Origin: an uncultured bacterium
GTDB lineage: Bacteria > Actinomycetota > Coriobacteriia > Coriobacteriales > Atopobiaceae
DNA: 64,000 bases
Assembly: GCA_905214865.1 (NCBI GenBank)
Contig: CAJMNO010000008.1
Coordinates: forward strand, 1-64,000
Direction of reading: 5' to 3'
Part shown: positions 14,141 through 28,439 of the stretch, in pieces
Numbering within the stretch: position 1 is the first letter of the stretch
Layout: each line of letters opens with the position of its first letter
The notes under the pieces: generated by a model
What the model was told of the DNA's origin: nothing
The model's database searches: none
What the model saw: the letters and a program-made list of their open reading frames with translations, nothing else
Made by a program: the position numbers and the translations under genes

Positions 14141-16087
14141 CTACCCGCGGTGGAGCACCCGGTTAAGGAGGCGACGGACGACGCCCATCTCGGGCGCCTT
14201 GGTGGCAAGCGCAAGGCCAAAGGTGACGACGACCGCGGGGACCCCGCCCACCACGATGTAGAGCAGGGCGCGGCCGACCGAGTTGGTCACCACGTAGTCG
14301 CCCAGCGGCGTCAGGCCCACGATCAGCATGCCGACGGCGGTGCCCGCGAGCCCGTAGACGGTCGAGCGCACCCCAGCGCCGATGATGCTGCGAAGCCCCA
14401 CATGGCCGAGCTCCCCGCGCAGCATCGCGAAGGTCACCACGTCGACCGCGGCAAAGTACAGGAACGAGGAGAACGCCACCATCCACAGCCCGGTCCTCTG
14501 CGTGAGGGTCATGCACACCACCACCTGCACGCCTGCGGCGACCATGTTGGCCACGGCGTACACGCCCATCTTCCTGAGGGACGAGCACACCTTCTGCAGG
14601 TACATGCACACGCCGTACACCGGCAGCGACACCGAGAGGGTCGCGAGGTACGTCGCCGTGAGGCCAATCTGGTCGCCCGTGAACTTGCCTGCGGCAAGCA
14701 GCGTGATGAGCGGGCGCGAGAACGCGATGAGGTACATCATGAACGGGATCATGAGGAAGATGATCTGGCTGGTGCCCGCCGACACGCCGTGGCGGTAGGA
14801 CTCCATGTCACCACGCGCGACGTCGTCGGAGAGCTCCGTGAACATGGCGGTGGTGATGGGCACCGCGAGGATGGCGTAGGGCAGCGTGTACCACAGGCGC
14901 GCATAGTAGGAGACCGAGGCGCCCGCGGCTGTGACCGAGAGCGCCGAGCTGGTCATGACCGAGACCGTCACGAACGAGCAGACCATGACCACGAGCGACG
15001 GGATGCCGATGGAGAGGGTCTCCTTGATCGCCGGGTCGTGCACGTCCACGTGCCAGCGGATGTGGACCCCATGCTTGCGGAGCGAGGGAATCTGCATGCC
15101 CGCCTGAATGGCGACGCCGAGCGGGTTGCCGATCGCCAGCATGAGGAGCGCGAGCCTGGGGTTGCTGGGCACCAGGAACGCGTACGCGAAGAACGACGCC
15201 GTGGTCACGAAGTTGTTGAAGATGGGCGCGGCGCTGCTCCAGAAGTAGTCGCGCTCGGCGTTGAGCACGCCCGAGAAGATCGAGTCGAGCGAGTACAGCA
15301 CGACCTCGATCACGAAGAACCGGAAGAAGTACGTGGCAAGGTTGGAGTCGAAGTCCGAGCTCGCCGAGAACGACTGCGTCCACACCACCTGGGCGGCGAA
15401 GGCAAAGCCCAGAATCGCGACCGCGCCCATGATGAGAACCACGAGCGAGATGAGGTTGGAGGTGTACTCGCTCGCCCCCTTGGTGCCAAGCTTCTTCTTC
15501 ACCGAGAGGTACACGGGCAGGAAGGCGGTCACCAGCATGCCGCCCACCACCAGCTCGTAGAGCTGGTTGGGCAGGTTGTTCGCCACCGAGTAGCAGCTCG
15601 CGGTGACCGTGACGCCCAGCGCGTACGCCTGTCCCCAGGTGCGGAAGAAGCCGGTCAGGCGACTGATGATCACCAACACGCTCATGAGGGCGGTGTTGCG
15701 GCCCACCTGGGCGGCCTTCTCCTCCTCGGAGGGCTCGGCCTGGGCGTCGTCCGCGACCTCGTCTGCAAGGGAGAGGGGCGCGCCACCCTCGGCCCGGGCC
15801 GTCCCCGCGCCGGCAGGTGCGTCCTCCCCGACCGCGATCGGCTCCATGTTGGCGAGCGAGTCGTCCGCCAGCCACGGGTCGCCCTGTCCGGCCCTGACAG
15901 ACCCGCCCGAGACCTCGCGCGAGGTGACGGACGAGACGGATGCGGCCCCCTCCCTGCTCTCCTGGGCAAGGCGCACGTAGAGCATGGTCTCGTCGGGCGA
16001 GAGGCGCCTACCGCGCTGGCTGGGGTCCATGTTGGGGCGCGGGGTCGATCCGTCCCCCGCGGCGAGGTGCTTGGGTGCCGAAGACAA
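14141..16087 (-). CDS. murJ: Lipid II flippase MurJ
   Basis: MurJ/MviN (648 aa) moves lipid II across the membrane for peptidoglycan synthesis. From about residue 128 the protein has the MurJ core: NTALMSVLVIISRLTGFFRT, the NNLPNQLYELVVGGMLVTAF segment, and some 14 membrane spans to near the C-terminus. Residues 1-127 form an extra polar, Pro/Ala/Glu-rich cytoplasmic stretch of unknown role. The start is TTG at 16087 with AGGAGG six bases upstream, directly after ybaK. Third gene of the uvrA-ybaK-murJ run. Confidence 0.93.
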   Translation of the reverse strand: MSSAPKHLAAGDGSTPRPNMDPSQRGRRLSPDETMLYVRLAQESREGAASVSSVTSREVSGGSVRAGQGDPWLADDSLANMEPIAVGEDAPAGAGTARAEGGAPLSLADEVADDAQAEPSEEEKAAQVGRNTALMSVLVIISRLTGFFRTWGQAYALGVTVTASCYSVANNLPNQLYELVVGGMLVTAFLPVYLSVKKKLGTKGASEYTSNLISLVVLIMGAVAILGFAFAAQVVWTQSFSASSDFDSNLATYFFRFFVIEVVLYSLDSIFSGVLNAERDYFWSSAAPIFNNFVTTASFFAYAFLVPSNPRLALLMLAIGNPLGVAIQAGMQIPSLRKHGVHIRWHVDVHDPAIKETLSIGIPSLVVMVCSFVTVSVMTSSALSVTAAGASVSYYARLWYTLPYAILAVPITTAMFTELSDDVARGDMESYRHGVSAGTSQIIFLMIPFMMYLIAFSRPLITLLAAGKFTGDQIGLTATYLATLSVSLPVYGVCMYLQKVCSSLRKMGVYAVANMVAAGVQVVVCMTLTQRTGLWMVAFSSFLYFAAVDVVTFAMLRGELGHVGLRSIIGAGVRSTVYGLAGTAVGMLIVGLTPLGDYVVTNSVGRALLYIVVGGVPAVVVTFGLALATKAPEMGVVRRLLNRVLHRG

Positions 16088-16099
16088 GGCGTTCCTCCT

Positions 16100-16591
16100 C
16101 TATCGGGTGATGTCGGCGAAGGTGGCGCCGAGGAAGTCGCGGAGCGCGACGGGGTCGAGCGTGAGTGAGAGGCCCCGCCGCCCGCCCGAGATGATGATGG
16201 TGTCGAAGAGCTGGGCCGTCTCGTCGATCAGCGTGGGAAACGCCTTCTTCATTCCCACGGGCGTGCAGCCGCCGCGCACGTAGCCCGTGAGGCCCTCAAG
16301 CTCCTTCACGGGGATGAGGGAGAGGCTCTTCTCCCCTGCGGCCGCGGCGGCCTTCTTGAAGTCGAGCTCCTGTGCCACGGGGATGCAGCACACCACGTGG
16401 TCGCCCGACGGCGCCACGGTCACCAGCGTCTTGAACGAGGAGTCCGGGTCCTCGCCCGCCTCCTCGGCCATCCGCAGCCCCAGGCCGCGCGAGAGGTCGT
16501 CCTCCTCCATCTCGCGCCACTCGTACGAGACGCCCCCGCGCTCCAGCTCGCGCATGGCGTTGGTCTTCTGGACCTTGTCCCGCCTGGCCAT
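16100..16591 (-). CDS. ybaK: YbaK/EbsC family aminoacyl-tRNA editing protein (Cys-tRNA(Pro) deacylase)
   Basis: This is a free-standing trans-editing domain of 163 aa. The family clears mischarged Cys-tRNA(Pro). The conserved core is seen in VVCCIPVAQELDFKKAA with its active-site lysine region, GYVRGGCTPVGMKKAFPT (the GxxP loop) and IISGGRRGLSL. Its ATG directly follows the uvrA stop codon with no gap, so translation is probably coupled to uvrA. Confidence 0.93.
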   Translation of the reverse strand: MARRDKVQKTNAMRELERGGVSYEWREMEEDDLSRGLGLRMAEEAGEDPDSSFKTLVTVAPSGDHVVCCIPVAQELDFKKAAAAAGEKSLSLIPVKELEGLTGYVRGGCTPVGMKKAFPTLIDETAQLFDTIIISGGRRGLSLTLDPVALRDFLGATFADITR

Positions 16592-19483
<2,892 letters not shown>

Positions 19484-19668
19484 GTGAGAGACCCCTATGC
19501 TACTGGGCCCAACCGCGTCGGCGTGGGCCTTGGACTGATCCGTTTTGGTCAGCCTACCAGTGTATAGCCGCGACGGGCGACTCACAGAAGGCGCATGATG
19601 CCCCATGCCGCGGGGTAGAATCGTACGGTCACACATCTGCAAGCTTGGCTAGCCAAAGGAGTTCCTTC

Positions 19669-20535
19669 ATGGCAGACGAACTAGACAGGAAGCAGCTGCG
19701 CCGCGAGGTCGACCAGGCGCTGGGGCATGGCGGCGCCCCCCAGCACCAGGGTCCGGAGCAGTTCCAGATGGCGGAGGGCTCCTCCGCAAGGCACGTGATC
19801 GGCGTCATCTCGGGCAAGGGAGGCGTCGGCAAGTCGCTGGTCACCGGCGCGGTGGCAACCAGCCTCAGGCGCGCGGGCAAGCGCGTGGGCATCCTCGACG
19901 CCGACATCACGGGCCCCTCCATCCCCAAGATGTTCGGGATGTCCGGGGTCCACGCCATGGCGCGCGACGAGAAGATCCTCCCCGCGGTGTCCAAGGGCGG
20001 CATCGAGGTCATGAGCACCAACCTCGTGCTGCAGAGCGAGACCGACCCCGTGCTGTGGCGCGGGCCCATGCTCATGGGCGCCCTCGAGCAGTTCTTTGGC
20101 GACACGGACTGGGGCGAGCTCGACTACCTGCTCGTTGACATGCCCCCGGGAACGGGCGACGTGGCACTCACGGTGTTCCAGTCGCTCCCCGTGGAGGGCG
20201 TGGTCATCGTGAGTTCCCCCCAGGACCTGGTCCAGATGGTCGTGGGCAAGGCGCTCAACATGGCCGCCATGATGAGCGTCCCCGTGGTGGGCCTGGTCGA
20301 GAACATGGGCTACCTGGCCTGCCCGCACTGCGGCGAGAGGATCGAGCCCTTTGGCCCCAGCCGACTCCAGGAGACCGCAGACCACTTTGGCATCATGGCG
20401 CTGGACCAGCTCCCCATAGACCCCGCCATCGCCGCCAGCTGCGACGAGGGCGACTTTGAGCAGAAGATGCCCCAGGGCCTGGTCGCCAAGACAATTGACC
20501 AGATCCTCGCGCACGACGAGGCGGACGGCCGATGA
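19669..20535 (+). CDS. mrp: Mrp/NBP35-type P-loop ATPase, iron-sulfur cluster carrier
   Basis: This is a cytoplasmic MinD/ParA-fold ATPase of 288 aa, of the Mrp/ApbC family, which carries Fe-S clusters to target proteins. The deviant Walker A is SGKGGVGKS at 48-56, followed by ILDADITGPSIPKMFG. VDMPPGTGDVALTV marks the Mrp signature, and the CPHC pair near residue 220 is the likely cluster ligand. I chose ATG 19669, behind AAAGGAG. The stop overlaps the next gene's start (ATGA). Confidence 0.93.
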   Translation: MADELDRKQLRREVDQALGHGGAPQHQGPEQFQMAEGSSARHVIGVISGKGGVGKSLVTGAVATSLRRAGKRVGILDADITGPSIPKMFGMSGVHAMARDEKILPAVSKGGIEVMSTNLVLQSETDPVLWRGPMLMGALEQFFGDTDWGELDYLLVDMPPGTGDVALTVFQSLPVEGVVIVSSPQDLVQMVVGKALNMAAMMSVPVVGLVENMGYLACPHCGERIEPFGPSRLQETADHFGIMALDQLPIDPAIAASCDEGDFEQKMPQGLVAKTIDQILAHDEADGR

Positions 20536-21818
20536 CGCAGCGCAGGGCGGGACGCGGGCCCTCGCGCGCCGCGGTCCGCGAGGGCCAGCTCAGGCGGGCC
20601 CGCTCCATCGAGCTGCCCGCCTCCTGCGACGTCGCCGTGGTGGGAGGCGGCGCGTCGGGCCTCTGCGCGGCAATCGCCGCCGCCGAGGCGGGCGCGAGCG
20701 TGGTCGTGCTCGAGCGCGACCTGGAGTGCGGGCGCACCATCCTCGCGACGGGCAACGGACGCTGCAACTTCTCGACCGTCGAGCTGGGGGCCGACCGCTA
20801 CAACGACCCCGCGTTCGTCTCCCCCGCCCTCGGCGAGACCCCCCTGGACGACATCCTCGCGTTCTTCCGCGAGTCCGGGCTGCGCTGGTCGCTCGAGGGT
20901 CCGCGCCTGTACCCCGTCTCGCGCCAGGCTGCGTCGGTGCGCAGCGTGCTGCTGCGCCGCGCGCGCAGGGCAGGCGTCACGCTCGCCCCGGCGCGCACGG
21001 TCGTCTCGCTCGAGCCCGGCTCCGACGGGTTCTCCCTCGCCCTCTCCACGGAGGGGGAGGAGTCCGTCTCCGGCCTCCTCGCGGGCAGCGTCGTCCTCGC
21101 CACGGGCGGCGGCGCCCTGGACCTCCCTCGCCACCTCGGCCTGGAGGTCACCCCCACGTCCCGGGCGCTCTGCCCCGTCGACTGCGAGGACTCCCCCGTG
21201 CTCGGCCTCGACGGCAGGAGGGACCAGGCGGCGGTCTCGCTCATCCACGGGCACTTCCCCTGCTGGAGGGAGAGGGGCGAGGTCCTCTTCCGCGACTACG
21301 GCCTCTCGGGCATCGTGGTCTTCGACCTCTCCCGCCGCATACAGCCGGACGACGTCGTGACGATCGACCTCGCCCCCGACGTGGCGCGCTCCGAGCTGCA
21401 GGAACTCGTTGACCCCTTCGCCCGCGGCACCTTCGAGGAGGGCTGCCTGGACGGGATCCTGGACCCCTCAATAGCGCGTCTCCTCGAGCGGCTCGCCCGC
21501 GAGCGCTGGGACGGTGGCATCGAGCTCCCCGGCAGGGAGGACCCTCCCCGCTCCGACTCCGAGGCCCTCATGCGCCTCGTGAGCGGGCTCCCGCTGCGCG
21601 TGACGGGGGTGCACCAGGGCGGCCCCGCCCAGGTCACCAGGGGAGGCGTCGCAACCTCGCAGGTCGACCCGCACACCATGGGGGTGCGTGGGATGCGTGG
21701 TCTCTTCGCCTGTGGCGAGGCGCTCGACGTGGACGGGGACTGCGGGGGATACAATCTTTCGTGGGCCTGGAAGAGCGGACTGGTTGCCGGCTCAAACGCC
21801 GCGGAGAGGACACGCTAG
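20532..21818 (+). CDS. HI0933/BaiN-like FAD-dependent oxidoreductase
   Basis: This is a flavoprotein of 428 aa in the HI0933/YhiN/BaiN family. It has the dinucleotide-binding motif CDVAVVGGGASGLCAAIAAA near residue 35, the family motif ATGNGRCNFS, RLYPVSRQAASV, and the C-terminal GLFACGEALDVDGDCGGYNL that closes over FAD. The reaction is not known for most members. Translationally coupled to mrp by a 4-base overlap. A polar N-terminal stretch of about 30 residues precedes the core. Confidence 0.9.
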   Translation: MTQRRAGRGPSRAAVREGQLRRARSIELPASCDVAVVGGGASGLCAAIAAAEAGASVVVLERDLECGRTILATGNGRCNFSTVELGADRYNDPAFVSPALGETPLDDILAFFRESGLRWSLEGPRLYPVSRQAASVRSVLLRRARRAGVTLAPARTVVSLEPGSDGFSLALSTEGEESVSGLLAGSVVLATGGGALDLPRHLGLEVTPTSRALCPVDCEDSPVLGLDGRRDQAAVSLIHGHFPCWRERGEVLFRDYGLSGIVVFDLSRRIQPDDVVTIDLAPDVARSELQELVDPFARGTFEEGCLDGILDPSIARLLERLARERWDGGIELPGREDPPRSDSEALMRLVSGLPLRVTGVHQGGPAQVTRGGVATSQVDPHTMGVRGMRGLFACGEALDVDGDCGGYNLSWAWKSGLVAGSNAAERTR

Positions 21819-21819
21819 C

Positions 21820-23481
21820 ATGCTCGAGCTCACCGGCATTCGCATCCCCCTGGACCACCTGGACGGCACCTTCCCCACCGAGGAGGAGGCAATCCAGAAG
21901 GCGGTCCTCCGCAAGCTGCACCTCCCCCTCAACGACATCGACCAGATCGAGCTCAGGAAGCGCTCGCTCGACGCCCGCAAGAAGTCGGACGTCCGCTACA
22001 ACTACACCCTCCTCGTGACGCTCTGCGGCGGCGCGGAGGCGGAGCGCGAGCTGCTCCACCGCCTGAGGAGGCACCACGAGCTGCGCGGCGTGCGCGAGTA
22101 CAGCGAGACCACCTACCGCTTCCCCGCGCACCTGGGCACCATGCCGGCCAAGCGCCCCGTGGTCGTGGGCGCGGGCTGCGCCGGGCTCTTCTGCGCGCTC
22201 GCCCTCGCCGAGGCGGGGCTCGAGCCGCTGCTCGTGGAGCGCGGCGAGGACGCCGAGGCCCGGTGCGAGAGAATCGACCACTTCGAGGAGACCGGGGAGC
22301 TCGACCCCGAGAGCAACATACAGTTTGGGCTCGGCGGCGCGGGGACCTTCTCTGACGGCAAGCTCGGGACGGGCACCAAGAGCCCCGCGCACCGCCTCAT
22401 CCTCAAGACCTTCGTGGACGCGGGGGCGGACCCCAAGATCATGTGGGACGCCAAGCCGCACGTGGGAAGCGACGTCCTCCCCACGGTCGTGACCAACATC
22501 TGCGGGCGCATTGGCGTCCTGGGCGGAGAGGTGCGCTTTGGCACCCGGCTCACGGGCATCTCCACGTCGGGTGGCAGCGTGAGCGGGGTCACGCTCGAGC
22601 GCCGCGACCCCCAGACCGGGATCGTGGTGGAGGAGCGCGTCCCCGCGGACAACGTGGTGCTCGCCTGCGGCCACTCGGCGCGCGACGTCTTCTCCATGCT
22701 TGCCAAGACGGGCATTCGCCTCGAGCGCAAGACCTTCGCCATGGGCGTGCGCATCGAGCACCTGCAGTCCATGGTTGATCGCTCGCAGTACGGCCCCGTG
22801 GCGGGTCACCCCGCGCTCGAGCCGGCATCGTACAAGCTCGTCGCGCACCTGCCCTCCGGCAGGAGCGCCTTCTCCTTCTGCATGTGCCCGGGCGGCTACG
22901 TGGTCGCCGCCGCCAGCGAGCCGGACGGCGTGGTGACCAACGGCATGAGCCTCTCCGCCCGTGACGGGCAGAACGCCAACGCGGGGTTCCTGGCCAACGT
23001 GTTCCCGGAGGACCTCCCCGGTGACGACGTGCTCGCAGGCGTGGAGCTTCAGCGCACGTGCGAGCGCGCGGCGTTCGAGGCGGGCGGTGGCGGCTACGTC
23101 GCCCCCGCTCAGCTGGTGGGCGACTTCCTGAAGGGAGTCCCCTCCACCGCGGGCGGAGACGTGCTGCCCACCTATCCGCGCGGGGTCGCCTGGGGCGACG
23201 TCGCGGCGTGCCTGCCAAACTACATCGCGCAGACCCTGCGCGAGGCCATCCCCGTGATGGACCGGTACCTGCACGGCTTCGCCACCGCCGACGCGGTGCT
23301 CACGGGGGTCGAGACCCGCTCCAGCTCACCCGTGCGCGTCACGCGCGGCAAGGAGCTGCAGTCCGTCTCGTGCGCGGGGCTCTGGCCGTGCGGCGAGGGC
23401 GCGGGCTACGCCGGCGGCATCATGAGCGCCGCGACCGACGGGCTGCGGGTCGCCGAGGCCCTGGTGGCATCCCTCAAGTAG
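21820..23481 (+). CDS. FAD-dependent dehydrogenase (COG2509 type)
   Basis: This protein of 553 aa has a ~100-residue N-terminal domain typical of this family (LRKLHLPLNDIDQIELRKRS, an RNA-recognition-like fold in homologues). A nucleotide-binding motif VVVGAGCAGLFCALALAEAG follows, then IQFGLGGAGTFSDGKLGTG and a C-terminal CGEGAGYAGGIMSAATDG. The function is uncharacterised; homologues are annotated as uncharacterised FAD-dependent dehydrogenases. The ATG at 21820 is two bases after the previous stop, so it is the third gene of the mrp unit. Confidence 0.88.
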   Translation: MLELTGIRIPLDHLDGTFPTEEEAIQKAVLRKLHLPLNDIDQIELRKRSLDARKKSDVRYNYTLLVTLCGGAEAERELLHRLRRHHELRGVREYSETTYRFPAHLGTMPAKRPVVVGAGCAGLFCALALAEAGLEPLLVERGEDAEARCERIDHFEETGELDPESNIQFGLGGAGTFSDGKLGTGTKSPAHRLILKTFVDAGADPKIMWDAKPHVGSDVLPTVVTNICGRIGVLGGEVRFGTRLTGISTSGGSVSGVTLERRDPQTGIVVEERVPADNVVLACGHSARDVFSMLAKTGIRLERKTFAMGVRIEHLQSMVDRSQYGPVAGHPALEPASYKLVAHLPSGRSAFSFCMCPGGYVVAAASEPDGVVTNGMSLSARDGQNANAGFLANVFPEDLPGDDVLAGVELQRTCERAAFEAGGGGYVAPAQLVGDFLKGVPSTAGGDVLPTYPRGVAWGDVAACLPNYIAQTLREAIPVMDRYLHGFATADAVLTGVETRSSSPVRVTRGKELQSVSCAGLWPCGEGAGYAGGIMSAATDGLRVAEALVASLK

Positions 23482-23507
23482 CGACGATCGCACGGCGTAT
23501 CGACGCA

Positions 23508-23560
23508 CAAGCGAGGCGCCGTCGCCCATCTCGGACGGCGGCGCCCCTTTGTCTTCCAGG
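23508..23560 (+). terminator. Probable terminator of the mrp operon
   Basis: GGCGCCGTCGCC pairs imperfectly with GACGGCGGCGCC across a short loop, followed by CCTTTGTCTT. It is 30-80 bases after the last stop of the mrp unit. Confidence 0.6.
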
Positions 23561-23622
23561 TTGTCATGGGAACGTTCCCGCACCGAGGAATGCCACTTGG
23601 GCGGATGCCTCGCGGGCGACCC

Positions 23623-23904
23623 CTACTTGCCCAGTGCCAGGACCAGCCTGGACAGCTCGGACTCAACGTTCATGCCGGTGAGGAACGCGACCCCGTTGAA
23701 CACGGGCACGTCGTAGTCCTCCCCCTCGGACTTAACGACCGAGACGTACGCGTCCGCGTCCACGAGCGCCTGGGGAAGGTCAGCGACCTCGACGGCGACG
23801 ACGTCCGCATTGACACCACGGGCCACCAGCAGCTTCCTGACCTTCTCTGCGACGACCTGCGAGGTGGCGACACCCGACCCGCACGCGACAACGACCTTGG
23901 GCAT
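23623..23904 (-). CDS. PTS system IIB component, galactitol/GatB type (orphan)
   Basis: This is a small protein of 93 aa that matches PTS IIB of the galactitol class. The phospho-acceptor cysteine sits at the N-terminus in VVVACGSGVATSQVVAEKV, and the rest is a compact alpha/beta fold. No IIA, IIC or sugar enzyme lies nearby, so it may be regulatory or serve components encoded elsewhere. Two ATGs are possible (23910 and 23904). The second is chosen because AGGGG is six bases before it and abuts the first. Confidence 0.82.
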   Translation of the reverse strand: MPKVVVACGSGVATSQVVAEKVRKLLVARGVNADVVAVEVADLPQALVDADAYVSVVKSEGEDYDVPVFNGVAFLTGMNVESELSRLVLALGK

Positions 23905-24083
23905 GTGCATCCCCTCTCAACTGACTCACAACGGCTCTAAGTCTACGCAGAATCCGCCCGTTTGGGCAAACGGAAACAGGAGCCTAATCTACGCCTCCCC
24001 ACGGGCGCGGTGGCAAGATGCCCTGAGGAGCATGCTCACTCGCCCTCTGGAGCCGTCGTGTCCAGGCAGGCAAGGCCCTCCCG

Positions 24084-26381
<2,298 letters not shown>

Positions 26382-26397
26382 GGCAAGCCTCCCTCTT

Positions 26398-26412
26398 CGC
26401 TCCAATAGAACA
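26398..26412 (-). promoter_or_regulatory. Possible SOS (LexA) box at uvrB
   Basis: Just upstream of the uvrB ribosome binding site the sequence AGAACAAGTGTACCC resembles the GAAC-N4-GTTC LexA operator of Gram-positives, with one mismatch in the right half. uvrB is a classical SOS gene. No lexA is in the window, so this is only a candidate. Confidence 0.3.
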
Positions 26413-26513
26413 AGTGTACCCTATGGGAGAGGGGCCTTCCACTTCCACGGAGGCGATGCCGCCGGGCCTTCCTGGCACACGCACGGATTTGAGCTGCCCC
26501 GCGCGTGCAACGG

Positions 26514-27104
26514 CTAGTTGGTGTCGGTGATGCCGTTGGGATAGAGCTCCTGGTACTTTGCGTAGGCGTCCTTCACGCGCACCAGGTAGGCGGCCGTCTC
26601 GGCATACGTGATGTTGTTGGAGATGTCGCCGCCCGAGCTCTGCCAGCTGCTCACGGAGCCGAGCCCGGCGTTGTACGCCGCGATCACCTCGTCGGTGGAG
26701 CTGAGGTTTGCCTGCAGGTAGGCCAGGTACGCCGTGCCGTACTCGATGTTGGTCGTGGGGTCCGTGAGTGCCGTCGGGTCGTACGTGGACGAGTTCACCG
26801 AGCCAAGCGACGCAAGCTCCTGCGAGGTCGCCGGCATCAGTTGCATCAGCCCCTGCGCCCCCGCGTCGGACTGCACGGTGGGGTTCCAGTTGGACTCGCA
26901 CTTGATGACCGCGCACACAAGGTAGGGATCCACGCCGTAGCGGTCCGACGCGTCCTGGATGATGTCCGCGTACTTCACCGGATAGAAGATGGACCTCACG
27001 AGGTTGTCCGGCACCAGCGAGAACCCAAAGGTGAGCACGCACACGATGGCCATGAGCGCGATGGGGATGGTCCGGAACCACCTGAAGAAGCGCGTGTCTC
27101 CCAT
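26514..27104 (-). CDS. Membrane-anchored lytic transglycosylase (SLT domain)
   Basis: This protein of 196 aa has an N-terminal membrane anchor or signal (IPIALMAIVCVLTFGFSLV) and a soluble-lytic-transglycosylase domain. The domain is recognised by the catalytic Glu in VCAVIKCESNWNPTVQS, then GAQGLMQLMPATSQ and VIAAYNAGLGSVSSW. It should cleave peptidoglycan with 1,6-anhydro product formation outside the cell. The start at ATG 27104 lies two bases after the coaE stop, suggesting co-translation with coaE. Confidence 0.92.
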   Translation of the reverse strand: MGDTRFFRWFRTIPIALMAIVCVLTFGFSLVPDNLVRSIFYPVKYADIIQDASDRYGVDPYLVCAVIKCESNWNPTVQSDAGAQGLMQLMPATSQELASLGSVNSSTYDPTALTDPTTNIEYGTAYLAYLQANLSSTDEVIAAYNAGLGSVSSWQSSGGDISNNITYAETAAYLVRVKDAYAKYQELYPNGITDTN

Positions 27105-27106
27105 GC

Positions 27107-27739
27107 TCACTCCGCCTTCCTGGCAGGCCGCCAGCCATTGGCCTGGTGGGCGTCCCACCAGGCGTCGGCACGTGCCATGAGCTCGTCGGCACTGCCCCGG
27201 TTGTCGACGAGCGTGTCGCAGTGCGAGCCCAGGTACTCGTCGCTCGGCTGCCGCGCCGCCCGGGCGTCGAAGTCCGCCCCGTCCATCCCGCGCCCGATGG
27301 CACGGCGTCGACGCTCCCCGAGCGGGCAGGCGACGGCGACGACCTCGTCCGCCAGGTGGACGTACGGCTGGAACCTATCGAGGAGCGGGACCTCGACCAC
27401 CACGCAGGAGGGTGCGTCCGACATCCTGCTCAGGCTCGAGAGCCTCGCCATGAGCGCAAGCCCGATGTGGGGGAGCTCGATCGCCTCAAGACGTGCCGCA
27501 CCCTCCGCAGAGGCGAAGGCCCGCCGGGCGAGAAGCGTCCGGTCGAGCTCGCCGGTGGCGGGGTCCAGCAGGTCGTCGCCAAACGCGCGCGCGACCGCCT
27601 TGAGGCAGTCAGACCCGGGCGCCAGGACCTCGCGCGACAGCTGGTCGAGGTCTATCCGCCTCGCCCCACGCGCCTGCAGGCGGCGGGCGAAGCTTGACTT
27701 GCCAGAGGCGATGCCACCGGCCACGAACGCAACGTACAT
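27107..27739 (-). CDS. coaE: Dephospho-CoA kinase
   Basis: CoaE (210 aa) phosphorylates dephospho-CoA, the last step of coenzyme A synthesis. The P-loop is unusual in detail (GGIASGKSSFARRL) but fits the family pattern GxxxSGKS. Other marks are RIDLDQLSREVLAPG (the substrate Asp) and CVVVEVPLLDRF. It starts at ATG 27739 and is directly followed by the transglycosylase gene. Confidence 0.93.
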   Translation of the reverse strand: MYVAFVAGGIASGKSSFARRLQARGARRIDLDQLSREVLAPGSDCLKAVARAFGDDLLDPATGELDRTLLARRAFASAEGAARLEAIELPHIGLALMARLSSLSRMSDAPSCVVVEVPLLDRFQPYVHLADEVVAVACPLGERRRRAIGRGMDGADFDARAARQPSDEYLGSHCDTLVDNRGSADELMARADAWWDAHQANGWRPARKAE

Positions 27740-27800
27740 CTCTCCCCCTTGCGATGAGGTGCCTCACGCCGCCGCGGCGGTCGGACGCACGGAAGAAGCA

Positions 27801-27834
27801 GGGGCGCGGCCGGCCAGAAGCCAGCCGCGCCCCC
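27801..27834 (-). terminator. Terminator of the zinc-ribbon membrane protein gene
   Basis: GGGGCGCGGC (27801-27810) and GCCGCGCCCC (27824-27833) form a 10-bp GC stem just beyond the stop codon of the minus-strand gene at 27854. The T-run is weak. Confidence 0.55.
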
Positions 27835-27853
27835 GTGATCGCTGGAAGTTGGT

Positions 27854-28267
27854 CTAGGAGCGGAGGTCGAACTTCTGGTGGCACCGCGGGCAGGTGACCC
27901 TGATGTGGCCCTTGCCACGCGGGACGCGCACGCGCTGGTGGCAGTTGGGGCAGGTGGCATGCTTGAACTCGCGACCCTCGCGGGCGGCGGCAGCGGGGTT
28001 TGAGACCCAGCCGCTCACGGGACCGAGCTTGGACATGACCTGTTCGTTCTCCCTGCGGCGCGAGGCGACGTCGGGCGAGAGAATCCTGAACACCGCGTAC
28101 GCGACGAGCAGCAGGACGATGATCGTGAGGGGCAGCGCCCGGACGAACAGGTTGATGATGAGCAGGATCGCCGCGACGACGACCACGAGGATGGAGAGCT
28201 GGTCGACCCCGTTACGACCGTTCATGAAGTTGGATGAGTTGCCGCCAAAGCCGCTCTTTGCCACCAT
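27854..28267 (-). CDS. Zinc-ribbon membrane protein of unknown function
   Basis: This is a small protein of 137 aa with two adjacent membrane segments (about residues 24-40 and 45-62). After a basic linker, its C-terminal zinc ribbon has CPNC and CPRC knuckles (ATCPNCHQRVRVPRG and VTCPRCHQKFDL). Many Gram-positives carry such MJ0042-like zinc-ribbon proteins; no function is established that I can name. RBS AGAGG precedes the ATG at 28267. Monocistronic, with a hairpin after it. Confidence 0.75.
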   Translation of the reverse strand: MVAKSGFGGNSSNFMNGRNGVDQLSILVVVVAAILLIINLFVRALPLTIIVLLLVAYAVFRILSPDVASRRRENEQVMSKLGPVSGWVSNPAAAAREGREFKHATCPNCHQRVRVPRGKGHIRVTCPRCHQKFDLRS

Positions 28268-28439
28268 GACCTCTTTCCCGGGACGAGGCTCCCGTGCGTT
28301 TGTCCTTCATGCCATCGGCGGAACATGTCCGTCCGAAACTACGGTAGTACAGTAGCTTAGCGCATCGGGGCGGGGCTTTGCCCGTACCCCCGCAATGGAC
28401 CCACAAAGCCCACCGCCCAATGCGGGTGGTGACCGGCGG

